Below the pieces are notes generated by a model. It worked only from the letters and a program-made list of their open reading frames with translations, did not search any database and had not been told where the DNA came from. Positions 35,052 through 45,544 of a DNA stretch of 64,000 bases are shown here, piece by piece (positions within the stretch are counted from its first letter, which is position 1; each line of letters begins with the position of its first letter). Source of the stretch: Lewinellaceae bacterium. Lineage in GTDB: Bacteria; Bacteroidota; Bacteroidia; Chitinophagales; Saprospiraceae. The stretch is from NCBI GenBank assembly GCA_016713985.1, contig JADJOD010000011.1:1-64000 (forward strand), given 5' to 3'. The position numbers and the translations under genes are program-made.

Positions 35052-35809
35052 TCATTCCGGTATGGCAAGCGTATTGTAACTCGGAATGTCAATTCCGACC
35101 ATGGTCGGAAGTTGTTCCGCGTCGAACATTTTATAGCGGTGTTTTTTCAGGGTGTCGCCGATGTGGAATTTGTTTGCGGCATCTACCTCGCAAAGGATCG
35201 TGGGTTTTACGGAGGAGAGTAGCGTTTTCATTCCTTCAAATACAAGATGTTCTGCTCCTTCTACGTCTATTTTGATAAAATCGGGCTTTTTATAATGCTC
35301 CAAAAACGAATCCAGGGTAATTACGGGAACATAAATCGTTTTGCGGACTCCTCCGGTTTGACTCGCGCCCCGCACATCGGCCAGGTAATTCGACGACCTG
35401 GAGCGTTTCGCGATATTAAATTTTGCGAATCCGTTCTGATTGGAAACTGCCATTGGAAAAGGTCTATATGCAGGTCGTCGTTCCGTTCGATACTTTTCAG
35501 GAGCAAGTGACAAAGCGATATATCCGGTTCAAATACAGCCACTTGCCCGCCCTGAGTTTGTACTGCGCTGGTAAAGGTGAATAAACCGACGTTTCCTCCG
35601 ATATCCCAAACTGTGTATCCCGGTTTGATAAACATTTTCACTACCTCCACCAGCATCGGATCGATGTTGTTTAACGCGGGTTTCCAATACCTCAGGCCAC
35701 CGCCTTCCGGAGAAACGTATATTTTCCGGTTGCCGAAGCCGGAAGGCAGTGTTTTGGTCAGAGTAATTCCTCTGCTCAGGTTTTCAAGAAGTGTCCGAAG
35801 CATCTGCAT
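35052..35809 (-). CDS. FkbM-family methyltransferase, frameshifted near 35457
   Basis: The N-terminal half has the SAM-binding motif VWDIGGNVGLFTF and AVFEPDISLCHLLLKSIERN. The frame breaks at a TTTTCC stretch. One added base joins ...DLHIDLF to PMAVSNQNGFAKFNIAKRSR. The C-terminal half holds the FkbM hallmark PDFIKIDVEGAEHLVFEGM and ILCEVDAANK. Rebuilt length is 252 residues. FkbM enzymes in such loci O-methylate sugar residues. The gene sits between two glycosyltransferase genes, with spacings of 4 and 1 bases. The lesion lies in a homopolymer and all motifs are intact. Confidence 0.87.
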
Positions 35810-35813
35810 ACGC

Positions 35814-36984
35814 TTAAGTTATGTGGTTTGAATTCCGGTAGGCCGTGATAAATTGTTGAGCGATGGAATCCCAGGAAAATCTACGCGCATATGAACGCGC
35901 GCGCCCGGAGATGGCCTGTTTGCCAGTTGCCAATAGTGATTCTATGGCTTTTGAAAACGCATCCGGTGTATTGGCTACCCAGAGACCGCAGCCGGCTTCT
36001 TCCACTTCCTGCCAGGGTGTATGTTGGGAAGCAACAATCGGAACTCCCACGGCTAAGGCTTCCAGGTATGCTATCCCGAAGTTTTCGTGATAAGAAGGCA
36101 AAGCGAATACGTCGGCTCCTCGCAGAAACCGCCACTTTTCTTCACCCGCGAGTTCACCCGGGAAAAAAACGTTTTCCTGTAAGTTCAAATCCGCCACCAG
36201 CTGTTGCAAGGTTTCCAATTCGCCAAAATCCGGGCCGGCAATAATCAATACAACGGGAAGTTTTTTTTGAATCAACTGATGAACGGCGCGAATCAGGATA
36301 TCCAACCCCTTTACTTTGTGCAGGCGGCACAAAGAAACGATGAGGCCAGGGTTGGTGTGGGCCCCGATTCCTGTAAATTTCTCGATGTAAATACCCGGGT
36401 CGGCAAAAGAAGTTTCAACGGGGTGCTCTTCCACTTCGACGCCGTTGGCAATAACCGTACATCTTGCCTGTGGGAATAAGGTTTTTATGTCGGTGGCTTC
36501 CTGATCTGATGCCGTATGAAAAACAAGTGTGCCGGCAAACGGCTTGACCAGCCAACGAAGGAAAAGTTTTTTCAAACGACTACCCTGCGACAAGGACCAC
36601 TTCCCAAGGCTCCCGTTGGACGATAAAATTACCGGCTTTCTATGCTTTTTTGCATAATACAATCCGATCAGGGCATAGCTGGAAAAAACGGATTGAATGT
36701 GTACTACGTCCGATTTTTTTATGGATTCATTTGCGCCCCTGAAGAAACCCAGGGAGCATACATTTCGGATTTGCTCTTTGTAATAAGTTGCGCAGAATCC
36801 TTCCGCCAGCGTTACCGGCGATCCTTTTTAACGACCAATCCTGTTTTCCCATTCGCGTCCGTTGTGATCACGTCCACACGTACTCCTTTCATAGCCAGTG
36901 CTTTGCACAATGCATAATTGCCACAGTTGGCCCGCCGTATATATAGGCCGGATGAAAGGATGGGGTAATAAAACTCAGGTTCAT
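35814..36984 (-). CDS. Glycosyltransferase, GT4 family, with two frameshifts (about 36917 and 36823)
   Basis: Three frames must be joined. ATG 36984 gives MNLSFITPSFHPAYIYGGPTVA. One base added in the AATT at 36916-36919 leads to NYALCKALAMKGVRVDVITT DANGK. One more in the CC at about 36823 leads to GSPVTLAEGFCATYYKEQ and then DVVHIQSVFSSYALIGLYYA, PVILSSNGSLGKW and the C-terminal GT-B half. That half has HTNPGLIVSLCRLHKVKGLD and YHENFGIAYLEALAVGVPIV (E-x7-E). Rebuilt length is 390 residues, normal for the family. The start overlaps the GT9 stop as ATGA. Both lesions are single missing bases. Confidence 0.84.
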
Positions 36985-38107
36985 ACGGAGTGAAGCCCGG
37001 ATGTTTTTTCACGAGTGATCTTTGAGAGGGGGTTGTTAATGGTAGTGATCACGTCTTCCGGGCTGATCATTTTCATACAAATATTGTCCGGGCAGGTTTC
37101 GCTGAGGCAAACGGCGCAGGAGACACCGGTTGAACGCAGCACGGCATTTATCCCGTTTTCGGGAGGAAACCACCTGTTGGCGAAGTCGCGGTTGCTGAAC
37201 AAGGCAACTACCGGTGCTCCGAAAGCGTATGCCAGGTGCATCGGACCGGTATCATTGCTCAATACCAGCAAGCAGCGCTGCATCAACAGCCCGCTTTGGA
37301 CCGGAGATAACAACCCGCAGAATGAATAAGTGTGGGGCAGGTGGAGCAGCGTTTGAATCTGGGGCAGGTCATCAGGGCCGCCAATCAGGAAAATGTCAAA
37401 TTGGCCGGAAAAATGCCGGATTAGTGACTCAAAATGCGCAACAGGCCATCGATTTTGTGGCCTTTTTGCACCCGGCACCAAGGCAATAACCGGGCGTCCG
37501 GAAAGAGGAAGTCCGGCCAACAATTCATCGACCACCCGGCGGTCTTCTGCTGTAATATGAAATAAATACCGATCCCCGACACTTGTTTGAATGCCGTTGC
37601 GATGCAAAATAGAATTTAACCGTTCCCGTTCATTCGGCATGATCAGGAAATTGGCCTGTGTCTTTTTATACCAAAGCAAACGATTGAACTGCCAACCCCA
37701 TCCTGCAGGGATTCCAACGAGGAACCTGAAATAGATCATATCCCGCAGTAAATTCCTCAAAGTGGCTTCGTATTGGGTAAAATGAATGACGAGATCATAT
37801 TTTTTCAACCTGAGCTGGCGGGTTAGTTGGCGAACCGGCAATGCTTCGTAATTCACGATGTTGTCAAAATGCCGGGTTTTATAAATTTTTCAATCGATAC
37901 CAGGTTGCGGTGGCCTTTGCCAGCGTTCGTCAGGAGGTCAATTTGTGCATCCGGAAAACTTTCCCTGAGCCGATGCATGGCCGGCATGGCGCAGATACTG
38001 TCTCCGATGGAACCTGTCCGGAATACCAGGATTTTTTTAGGACGACCCTGTTTGCGGAATAAGAAAAAAGCAAGTGTATTCAATAGCCAGTTTCTGATTT
38101 CCAACAA
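36981..38107 (-). CDS. Glycosyltransferase, GT9 family (heptosyltransferase-like), frameshifted near 37867
   Basis: The N-terminal part has ILVFRTGSIGDSICAMPAM, the GT9 signature. It breaks in a TTTT run (plus AAAA 37866-37869); one added T gives ...FIKPGIFDNIVNYEALPVRQ and the frame continues. The C-terminal half shows GRPVIALVPGAKRPQNRWPV, FLIGGPDDLPQI and VLSNDTGPMHLAYAFGAPVV, the D-x-GxxH donor-site motif of ADP-heptose transferases. Rebuilt length is 375 residues. The real sugar need not be heptose in this locus. The start codon is a TTG (38107 or the next codon 38104); no ATG is available in frame. Confidence 0.86.
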
Positions 38108-38155
38108 ATTATGACCAATGCCAGTTTGAGGTATTCAACCGGGTGGGCTGGTATG

Positions 38156-39569
38156 TTAATTCGTTTCACGTTGAAGCCCTGCTTTCCCTTTGCGGGCTCT
38201 TCGTGCAATCAACTTTGACACGGCTGCAACCGGCCATGCCAGCAAGAAAAAGATGATTAATTCCCTTAAAATGGATAGTTCCTGTTGATAAGGGTATTCC
38301 ATATTCAGGTGATTGTACAAAACGAAAGTCAACATGGAAAGCCCCAGAAAGGGATGTATTCGTTGAAAGCGAAAGGCAAACCATTCAAAGGCGATCAAAA
38401 TAAAACCTTGGAGCAAACCGGCGAAAAAAGCGCCGGCGTTGCCGAATTCCAGGTAACCGTAAAGAGGAAAATTATCGGCAAGATCAAAACCTTTCCGACC
38501 GTAGAATAACAGGATAATGGCCTCGGGAGCAAGCGCCTTTTTGGTTTCCAGTTTTGCCGGATTAAGGGCTCTGGGCACTACTGCGGACACCTGATAGGCC
38601 AAAATCAAACCGTTCATATACCGGTCTTCTTTCCACGGCAGGCGCATGAATTCGATATTTCGGGCAATTTGATTGGAGCGGTAAGCCTCGTTTTCTTCCA
38701 AACCTTTGCCGATTTGTTGCCCACGCGAACCCTGGCTGAGTTCATAGGTCTGCGAAATCGAAAATGCTTTTTCTTTTTGCTTCCGGCTCTTCGATGGTCA
38801 GCAACCTGAAAACGTATAAAAATGGAAAAAATACCTGCAAAACAAACAAACCGACGGCGCCCACAATCAAAACTTGCCGAATTGAAATTCGAAGCCGGTC
38901 CAGCAACAACTTGAACAAAATCAGGATGATCAGAGCCAGCAGATAGGTCCGGCGGGAATACAAATTCAAAAAATTATTGCTGCAAAGGAGCAGAAGCCCG
39001 AGCAGCATATATTGCCTGCCGCGAATCAGGTGCAAGGCGCCGTATCCCACAAGCCCGAGCAGGAGAATGGACGCGAGGCTTTTTAAAACAACGATCGGGT
39101 AGGGTACAGCCAGGTTTCGTTCGAGTGTGCTGGAAGCATAAGAAACAAAGCCGAAATAAATATTGTAACCCAACAAAAACCCAACGAGCACGATAAAAAG
39201 GATAAGGGCATGTTTGAGCGGAATCGCCCGGTATTGGACTTCCAGCAATTGTGGAATCGTCCACCCGCGTCGGAATTTTTTGGCAGAAAGATCATATAAC
39301 CCCAAAGGCAACAAAACGCCCGCCAGGAAAACATACAGGCAGAGATAAGCCGCCCAGACTTCTTCGGTTATGTATTGCCAATGCCCTGTAAACCAGTCGG
39401 ATGTAAAGCCATATAGCGGCAGCAGGGCAAAATGCAACGCAAATGACAAGAGGTAAATGCGAAGCAAGTTTACCTTTTTCGGCCGGATTAATTGAAAAAA
39501 ACTAATCCCCCCCACCAAAAAAATCGGCAGCGACAACAAAAAAGGCAACCAAATCTCCGCAATATTCAT
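38156..39569 (-). CDS. O-antigen polymerase-like membrane protein (Wzy-type), frameshifted near 38747
   Basis: The first 275 codons from ATG 39569 encode about eight transmembrane helices, for example IWLPFLLSLPIFLVGGISFF, YLCLYVFLAGVLLPLGLY and YMLLGLLLLCSNNFLNLYSR. The frame breaks near AAACCT on the minus strand. Removing one base gives ...KSIFDFADYELSQGSRGQQ and continues to EENEAYRSNQIARN and three to four more helices. Rebuilt length is 470 residues. Topology, low conservation, the periplasmic loop between the TM blocks, and position in the locus all suit a Wzy polymerase or O-antigen ligase-like protein. Sequence alone does not separate these. Confidence 0.68.
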
Positions 39570-40605
39570 GAAGCCCGTATCCCTGTTGCGATGTCCAATA
39601 ACGATTTCATCCTGTTGAGGTGATCATAACCCGAACGAATACTGCGCCGGCGCCCGGCGGCCCCGATGTGCCGGGCCTGTTCGGGATGGGCCAGGTAATA
39701 CCGCACTTTTTCAAACAACTCTTCCGGCGTGTCGAAAAACACTGCCTCCGTATTTTCTGCAAACAGTGTTTCGTGTTTCGGGCTTCGTTCGGCAATCATA
39801 CACACCCCGCAGGCGGGTATCTCGAAACTCCGGCTGTCCTGCTCGTCGCGGTTTTCCCGGCGGAGAAAATGTAAAGCGATACCCATGCCGTTGATAACCC
39901 GGACGTATTCTACTCCGAAGCGGGACGGCCCCCGGTAATGCGGGCGAATCGTATCCCAATATTCCTGACCCGGCCAGCCATTGCCATATACCGCCACAGG
40001 AATCCCGTTTTGGATCAGGTGGGCGATGGCGCCCGCGCGGTCGCGGGCATACGTGCCGATGAAGCCGACCGGCGCCCCGTATTTTTCTTTTTCTGCTTCC
40101 GTAAGTTCGACGGGCCGGTGAAGTTGGGGTGAAAACGAACGATCGTACGCGTGTATATTTTTGCCGCCCAGCCGGGCGAATTCTTCCAGGTTTTGCTGGC
40201 GCGCCACAAAATGGACGTCGTAATAAGGGATGGCTTTTAAAAAAACGGCCCAGCCTTCCGGTAGGCGCCGAATGGATCGTCCGGGTTAAAATGAACGAGC
40301 CGGCAGCCGGGCTGGCGGCTTTTGATCCACAGGAGTGTGGAGGGCTTCACCAAAACACCTTTGTCTATCCATAACAGGTCGAATGTGTCGGTCCCGGAGA
40401 TTTGCCGGATTTGCCGGTTCAGGTGATGAAAATCGGGTGTCAGGCCAAATATGCCGCAAATTTTCCCGGCAATTCGCTCCATAAGGCCCGGGTGAACGGA
40501 TGAATTGAGGCTTTGCATCGAATAACCCAAATCCCGCATCGCTTTCATTCTTTCGGTGGATGTGGTGCCCGGATGCAGGTCTCCGATGTACAGGATAGAT
40601 TTCAT
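39566..40605 (-). CDS. CgeB-like glycosyltransferase, frameshifted in poly-T near 40242
   Basis: The N-terminal part (KSILYIGDLHPGTTSTERMK, FDLLWIDKGVLVKPSTLLWI, RLVHFNPDDPFGAYRK) breaks in a run of seven T. An eighth T restores ...GPFFLKAIPYYDVHFVARQQ. The second part contains APVGFIGTYARDRAGAIAHL, IPVAVYGNGW, the donor-binding SRSFEIPACGVCMIAERSPK (S/T-FE-xPA-G) and ETLFAENTEAVFFDTPEEL, the layout of CgeB/DUF3880-type GT-B transferases. Rebuilt length is 346 residues. Its stop overlaps the Wzy-like start as ATGA and its start overlaps the previous stop, so the genes are tightly coupled. Confidence 0.83.
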
Positions 40606-41780
40606 CGCGCTTCCAGGGTTTTCAGGTGTTGGATAATGACGTCGTAAGAGTAGGGCCGGATAATTTCCAGCGATGCCCGACCGAATTGTGCCGGGCCATT
40701 TTTGTCCCTGATCAAAAGGCGGATTTTTTCACGCAATACGTCGATATCTCCCACGGGGTAGGTAAAACCGTTTTCTCCCGGCCGGACCAAATCCTGCGCA
40801 CAACCGACCTCGTCCGATGCAATGACGGGCAGGCCGAGGTTCATGGCTTCATTGACGGAAAGTCCCCAGGTTTCATCGGCGTCGGAACACATCACAAAAA
40901 TGTCTGCGGCGGCATAATAACGCGGAATTTCCGACTGGTTCACAAAGCCGGTCAGCCGGACGTTGTTCAACCGCCGCTCGCGGATAAACGCTTCCATTTG
41001 CGGCCGCAATTCTCCCTCGCCAACCATAACCAGGTGACCATCCGGGATTTGCAATCGTGCAAATGCTTCCAGCAAATCCAGCGGCCGTTTTTTGGCCATG
41101 TATTTTCCGGAGTAAAGAATAATGGAAGCGTTTTCGGGCAGGCCGAGCGATTGCCGCAGCCTCTTTTTCTCGTCCGCGTTTTTGGGTATCAAACCCTGAA
41201 AACGTTCATTATCAACGGCATATGGGCTAAACACTAATTTTTTTTCCGAAACCCCGTAAAATTGATAAAAGGCTTTGTTTTGTTTCCCGATATATAAAAA
41301 ACGGTGTACAAACCGGAACAACATTTTCCCGAGCAGCAGCTTGCGCAGACCGATACTACGCGGCGTTTTTTTTTGCTCCCGGCTTATAGGTGATTCGCCG
41401 CGCAGGCAAACGGTATGGCCCGACAAATTGCCGGCGACGATGGCAACCAGGCAGATCAGGTAGCCCCAGCCGTTTACAACCAGTATACTTTTTGGCGCTT
41501 TCCACAAAAAAGGGATGATCCCCCAGTTTTGCAGCCCCCAAAAACTATAAACGGAAGGGCGGGATGCGTGGTTTTTTAAAAACCGGCACCGGTATCCGTC
41601 CAGAATCGGTATATCCCAGGCAACACTCGTATTAAACTGGCGGTCGATCTGGTGGTCCAGGCCCTGATCCGAACAATACAACACCTGTACCTCCACACCT
41701 TTTTCTTTCGATAATTTCGCATACAAGGGCGCGAAATACTGAATGGGATGTGAGTTAAGGAAAATAAACCGGCGATTCAT
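40602..41780 (-). CDS. Glycosyltransferase, GT4 family
   Basis: An intact 392-residue GT-B enzyme. The N-terminus is RFIFLNSHPIQYFAPLYAKL. The middle has WGYLICLVAIVAGNLSGHTV and LRGESPISREQKKTPR. The C-terminal half has IILYSGKYMAKKRPLDLLEA, VMVGEGELRPQMEAFI, RLTGFVNQSEIPRYYAAADI and the donor motif ADETWGLSVNEAMNLGLPVI (E-x7-E equivalent). It is one of the few uninterrupted transferases in this part of the array. It overlaps neighbours on both sides by four bases. Sugar specificity is unknown. Confidence 0.88.
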   Translation of the reverse strand: MNRRFIFLNSHPIQYFAPLYAKLSKEKGVEVQVLYCSDQGLDHQIDRQFNTSVAWDIPILDGYRCRFLKNHASRPSVYSFWGLQNWGIIPFLWKAPKSILVVNGWGYLICLVAIVAGNLSGHTVCLRGESPISREQKKTPRSIGLRKLLLGKMLFRFVHRFLYIGKQNKAFYQFYGVSEKKLVFSPYAVDNERFQGLIPKNADEKKRLRQSLGLPENASIILYSGKYMAKKRPLDLLEAFARLQIPDGHLVMVGEGELRPQMEAFIRERRLNNVRLTGFVNQSEIPRYYAAADIFVMCSDADETWGLSVNEAMNLGLPVIASDEVGCAQDLVRPGENGFTYPVGDIDVLREKIRLLIRDKNGPAQFGRASLEIIRPYSYDVIIQHLKTLEAR

Positions 41781-42731
41781 CCGGGTCGGAGTTTTACGTT
41801 CACCGGCTTCGGCAGGATTAATTTCAGCGGCAACAGGCAGGTTAATAACAACAGGAATACGGGCGATTTGCCTTTTACCGCCCGGAACAATGACAGGTAT
41901 CCCTGCAGGTTGTGATTTTTTATATGAATCAATATTATGTATATGATATTCAGCAGGTTATACCATGCCAGGCGAATCATTTCTGCGGCGAAACGCACAG
42001 GCTTCCGGCCAAAACGAGCGACCCTGTTTTCGAAATGCGTTTTTCGCATCAGGAAATATGTTTTTACCATGGTATCTGAAAACAGGCGGGGTACGGAAGT
42101 TTTATCCGGCCTGCTGATCAATATTTCCCGGCAATAATAGGCGTCGTTTTTTTGCAAAATCCGCATCCACAAATCGACGTCCGCGTAAAAACCGAACCGG
42201 CCGTCCAAATAATTCAGGTCTTCGAGCACACTTTTCCGGACCATCGCTTCGCCATATACCGGGGAGTTGAAATGCCATCGCCTGAAATAAACGTTTTCCA
42301 GCAGGTGCCTGCCACTGATCTGCCCTTCTCCAAATTCCATAAAAAAAGTAAGCAGCGTTTCCTGCTCATTCAGGGTGCCCATGGAGTTAAAAACAAACCC
42401 GATGTCGGGAGAAGAAACGATGGCGCGGTACCATCTTTCCAGGAGGCGGGGACTAAACCGGTCGGCATCGTGCAGTATGGCAATATATGGAAACCGGGCT
42501 TTTTTTATTCCGTCGATCAGGTTGCCCGGCATGCCCAGGTTGGTTGGCTGCCGGTTATAACGTATCCGGGTGTCGGTTTGGGCGAATTCCCGGCAGATTT
42601 TTTCCGTTCCGTCGGTGGAAGCGTCGTCACAAATGATCAATTCAAATTCAGTAAATGTTTGATTCAGAACGTCTTGTATCGAGTCGCCGTCGATCTGACC
42701 GATTATAAGTTACCAAAACAATGCTGACCAT
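41777..42731 (-). CDS. Glycosyltransferase, GT2 family, frameshifted near 42693
   Basis: The start ATG 42731 gives MVSIVLVTYNRSD. The frame then shifts within about 15 codons, and the true frame continues as SIQDVLNQTFTEFELIICDD with the GT-A motifs DDASTDGTEKI, LGMPGNLIDGIKKARFPYIA and ILHDADRFSP (metal-binding DxD). NSPVYGEAMVRKSVLEDLNY, a WMRILQKND segment and a C-terminal membrane helix (LLNIIYIILIHIKNH) follow. The net change is one extra base or two missing bases in the interval 42685-42705; alignment to family spacing slightly favours two missing. Rebuilt length is about 317 residues. Confidence 0.83.
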
Positions 42732-42740
42732 TGTGTCGAA

Positions 42741-43664
42741 TTAAATCGTATTCTTCTGGGTATGGAAAACGTTTTCCGAGATAATCCACTTCGAAGGAAG
42801 AATATTGCTGTTGTCCCATTGATTGATCGGAGGGGTTAAAACGATACTTTCCGGGTGTTGGCACAACCAGGCCGGCCACCACCCAAAGGTGCTGTTGGAT
42901 AATATGTAATGCCGGCAAAGAGTCATGAGGTAAAAGTCTTCGTGCGCCCGTTCGTCGCCCTTGTTGTGCGTTACAAAAATGATGTTGAACGGTAGGGAAG
43001 ACAGTTCCGATTTTACGGATTGCGGTGCGTCGGAAAAACATACAAACAACGGGTTATCAACTCGTTGTGCGATGTATTCCATACTTTTTATATAATGTTC
43101 CGCTTCCGTTTTTTTTTCGTTCATCATTTCCACCCCTTTGAGAAAATGGCGCAACATGCGCAGGTGTACACACACGCTGTTGCTGCTGCGGATACGATTC
43201 CCCAAAATTTCCGTCTCCTGCGAAAGCGGGCTTTTTACAGTTATCTCCCGGAGAAGGGTTTTGCGGATATCCTTAAAATACCGCGCAGACTGCCAATAAC
43301 CTTCCATCCAGGTCCTCGGCCACGGTTGGTACCGCAACATGGCCGGGATAAACACCTTGTTGTCGAGTAACAGGTCGGAGAGATAAAAACGCCGGGTAAA
43401 AGGAAGGCGGTGGTTGATCAGGCGAAAAAAATGCCGGAGCCCCCGGCCCATCGGGAAATCAAAACGTTCGAAAGCGTTTGCTTCCCGGTAATGTACCTCG
43501 AAATGTTTTAAGGCAAACTGCCGCTGGTAATCATCGCGCAGAAAGCCGGAACGGGTATCCAGCACCAGTTCGGAGCCGGTTCGAATAGCCAGGGCTTTCG
43601 CCGAAGCATAAATAAACAGCTGATTCCCAAGGCCGCCGAGGACTCTTGCGATTATTTTAGCCAT
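42741..43664 (-). CDS. Alpha-1,2-fucosyltransferase-like protein, GT11 family
   Basis: A 307-residue enzyme. The N-terminal RVLGGLGNQLFIYASAKALA is the GT11 hallmark (GGLGNQLF-x-YA). The GDP-fucose-binding region usually reads HxRRGD; here it is VCVHLRMLRHF, so HxR is kept but the second Arg, Gly and Asp are not. The third motif YILSNSTFGWWPAWLCQHPE (SNSTFxWW) is intact. It should transfer L-fucose from GDP-fucose, which gmd and fcl in the same array provide. It overlaps asnB by eight bases and precedes the GT2 gene by nine. Confidence 0.87.
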   Translation of the reverse strand: MAKIIARVLGGLGNQLFIYASAKALAIRTGSELVLDTRSGFLRDDYQRQFALKHFEVHYREANAFERFDFPMGRGLRHFFRLINHRLPFTRRFYLSDLLLDNKVFIPAMLRYQPWPRTWMEGYWQSARYFKDIRKTLLREITVKSPLSQETEILGNRIRSSNSVCVHLRMLRHFLKGVEMMNEKKTEAEHYIKSMEYIAQRVDNPLFVCFSDAPQSVKSELSSLPFNIIFVTHNKGDERAHEDFYLMTLCRHYILSNSTFGWWPAWLCQHPESIVLTPPINQWDNSNILPSKWIISENVFHTQKNTI

Positions 43665-45491
43665 TGAAAAAAATGTTGTACCAGATGGCGAGGCTGAACA
43701 CCCTCCAGAAGTAATGGAAATGTGCGTTTTCTCTTTTTTCCAATACTTCTGCCCCCAATCGCTTGACTTCCGGTTGATTAAAAAATGGAACTGATTTTAC
43801 CTGTTCGTTGAAATACGCCAGTGTGGCTTTTGTATCAAAGTTCACAAAATCCTCCAAAGGAGCCGCAAATCCATGTTTTAGCCGCTGTTTTAACACTGCT
43901 TCCGGCACCACGGGTTTTAATGAATCGCGGAGCAGTTGTTTGGTCCGGTATTTTAATAAATCTTCCGGGCGAAACTGCAGAACGTATTCCATAAAGACGT
44001 GATCAAGCATCGGCACCCGGATCTCGACCCCGAATGCCATCGAATTCCGGTCTTCATAGTGCAAAAACTGGGGTATCGTCCAGCAACACATGTTGTTAAG
44101 CAGGTTGGCGGCAAACGGGTCGTCGTTGCGGTGCGGGTAAAATGTATAGGCGTCCGGTTTAAAATCGCCGTGGATCAGGCGCTGAGCCGGCTTGCTTTGC
44201 AGTTGTTTTTGCCATTCTCGCCAGCGAAAAGGCAAAACTTCCTGGACGGAATGCGCTAAAAACCGGAATACGGATTCCGGCCGGTGTTTTTCAAACCGGA
44301 AGGCCTGGTTAAAAACACGGGCGATTTGTTTTTTATACAATAACCTGCCGAGTTCGGAATATAAATGACTGGCGTAGCCGCCCAATACTTCGTCGCCTCC
44401 GTTGCCCGACAACATGACTTTTATTCCGTTTTGATGGGCCAGTTTGCACAGTTCCCAGTGCACGTACATGGAAGCATCGGCAAATGGCTCGTCGTGGTGA
44501 TAAGTCACCTTGGGCAATTCTTCCAAAAAATTATGGCCGTCGAAGATGATGCCATGGTGTACGGATCCCGGCAGGTATTCGCGGACCACGTCGATCAGCG
44601 CGTTTTCCTCATTTTTTTCTTCCAACACGGAAGAAAACGTTTGTAAAGGTGTGTTTTCGCCTAAAAGACCGTAGGCAAGACAGGTAATACTGGAAGAATC
44701 CAGACCACCGGATAAAAAACAGGCAAGCGGCACGTCGGAACGCAGGTGGAGGCGGACGTCCTCTTTCAGGGTTTCCAGGAAGGTTTTTTCGTCCTTTTCC
44801 TCAAAAACACGTGTTCCGGGGATCGGAACTTCCCAGTAGGCGACGGGCGCCGATGATATGCCGTTTTCATCCACCCAGGCGTACGACGCCGGCGGAGCTG
44901 TATTTCCGTAAAAAAGGTCTCCGTATCGGTGTCTAAGTGACGGTAGGCGAGGAAAGCAAATACCTTTTGCAAATTGGGCGATTGAGGCAGATCCGGCAGG
45001 TTGATCAAACCTTTAATTTCCGAGGAAAAAAGAAACCCGTCATTGTTTTGCCGGTAATAAAGCGGCTTAATGCCCAAACGATCCCGCGCCAGCAACACCT
45101 TTTGCTGCGTGGCATCGTACAATCCAAAGGCAAACATGCCGCGCAATTTTTGAAAAAACGATATACCCCAATGGCTGAACGCAGCCAGTATAACCTCGGT
45201 GTCGCTGTCCGACCGGAACGGGTAAACACTTTCGAGTTCGGCGCGAATTTCCTTGTAATTGTAAATTTCGCCGTTAAAAACGAGAATATTTCCGGTTACC
45301 GGGCAGATCATGGGTTGGGCTGCCCGCTCGGAAAGGTCAATAATTTTTAACCTTAAATGCCCGAAAGACACCCTGCCATTCGACCACTGCCCCTGATTGT
45401 CAGGGCCCCGGTGTGCAATACGCGTCATCAGGGTACCCAGCAAATCGTGATATTTATTATTCCGGCTGATAATGCCGGTGATGCCGCACAT
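43657..45491 (-). CDS. asnB: Asparagine synthetase (glutamine-hydrolysing) type amidotransferase, frameshifted near 44912
   Basis: The N-terminal glutaminase domain starts MCGITGIIS with catalytic Cys2, followed by RIAHRGPDNQGQW, LVFNGEIYNYKEIRAEL and SDSDTEVILAAF. The frame breaks in a run of six T; one more T restores TFFYGNTAPPASYAWVDENG. The synthetase domain then has ACFLSGGLDSSSITCLAYG (PP-loop SGGxDS), MLSGNGGDEVLGGY and MAFGVEIRVPMLDH. Rebuilt length is 611 residues. In polysaccharide loci such proteins may amidate uronic acids instead of making asparagine. Everything needed for glutamine-dependent amidation is present apart from the one-base lesion. Confidence 0.9.
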
Positions 45492-45544
45492 TTTTAGGGG
45501 TATAAACGGGTGGGTGAAGTAGAGAATACATCATTTTATATCAA

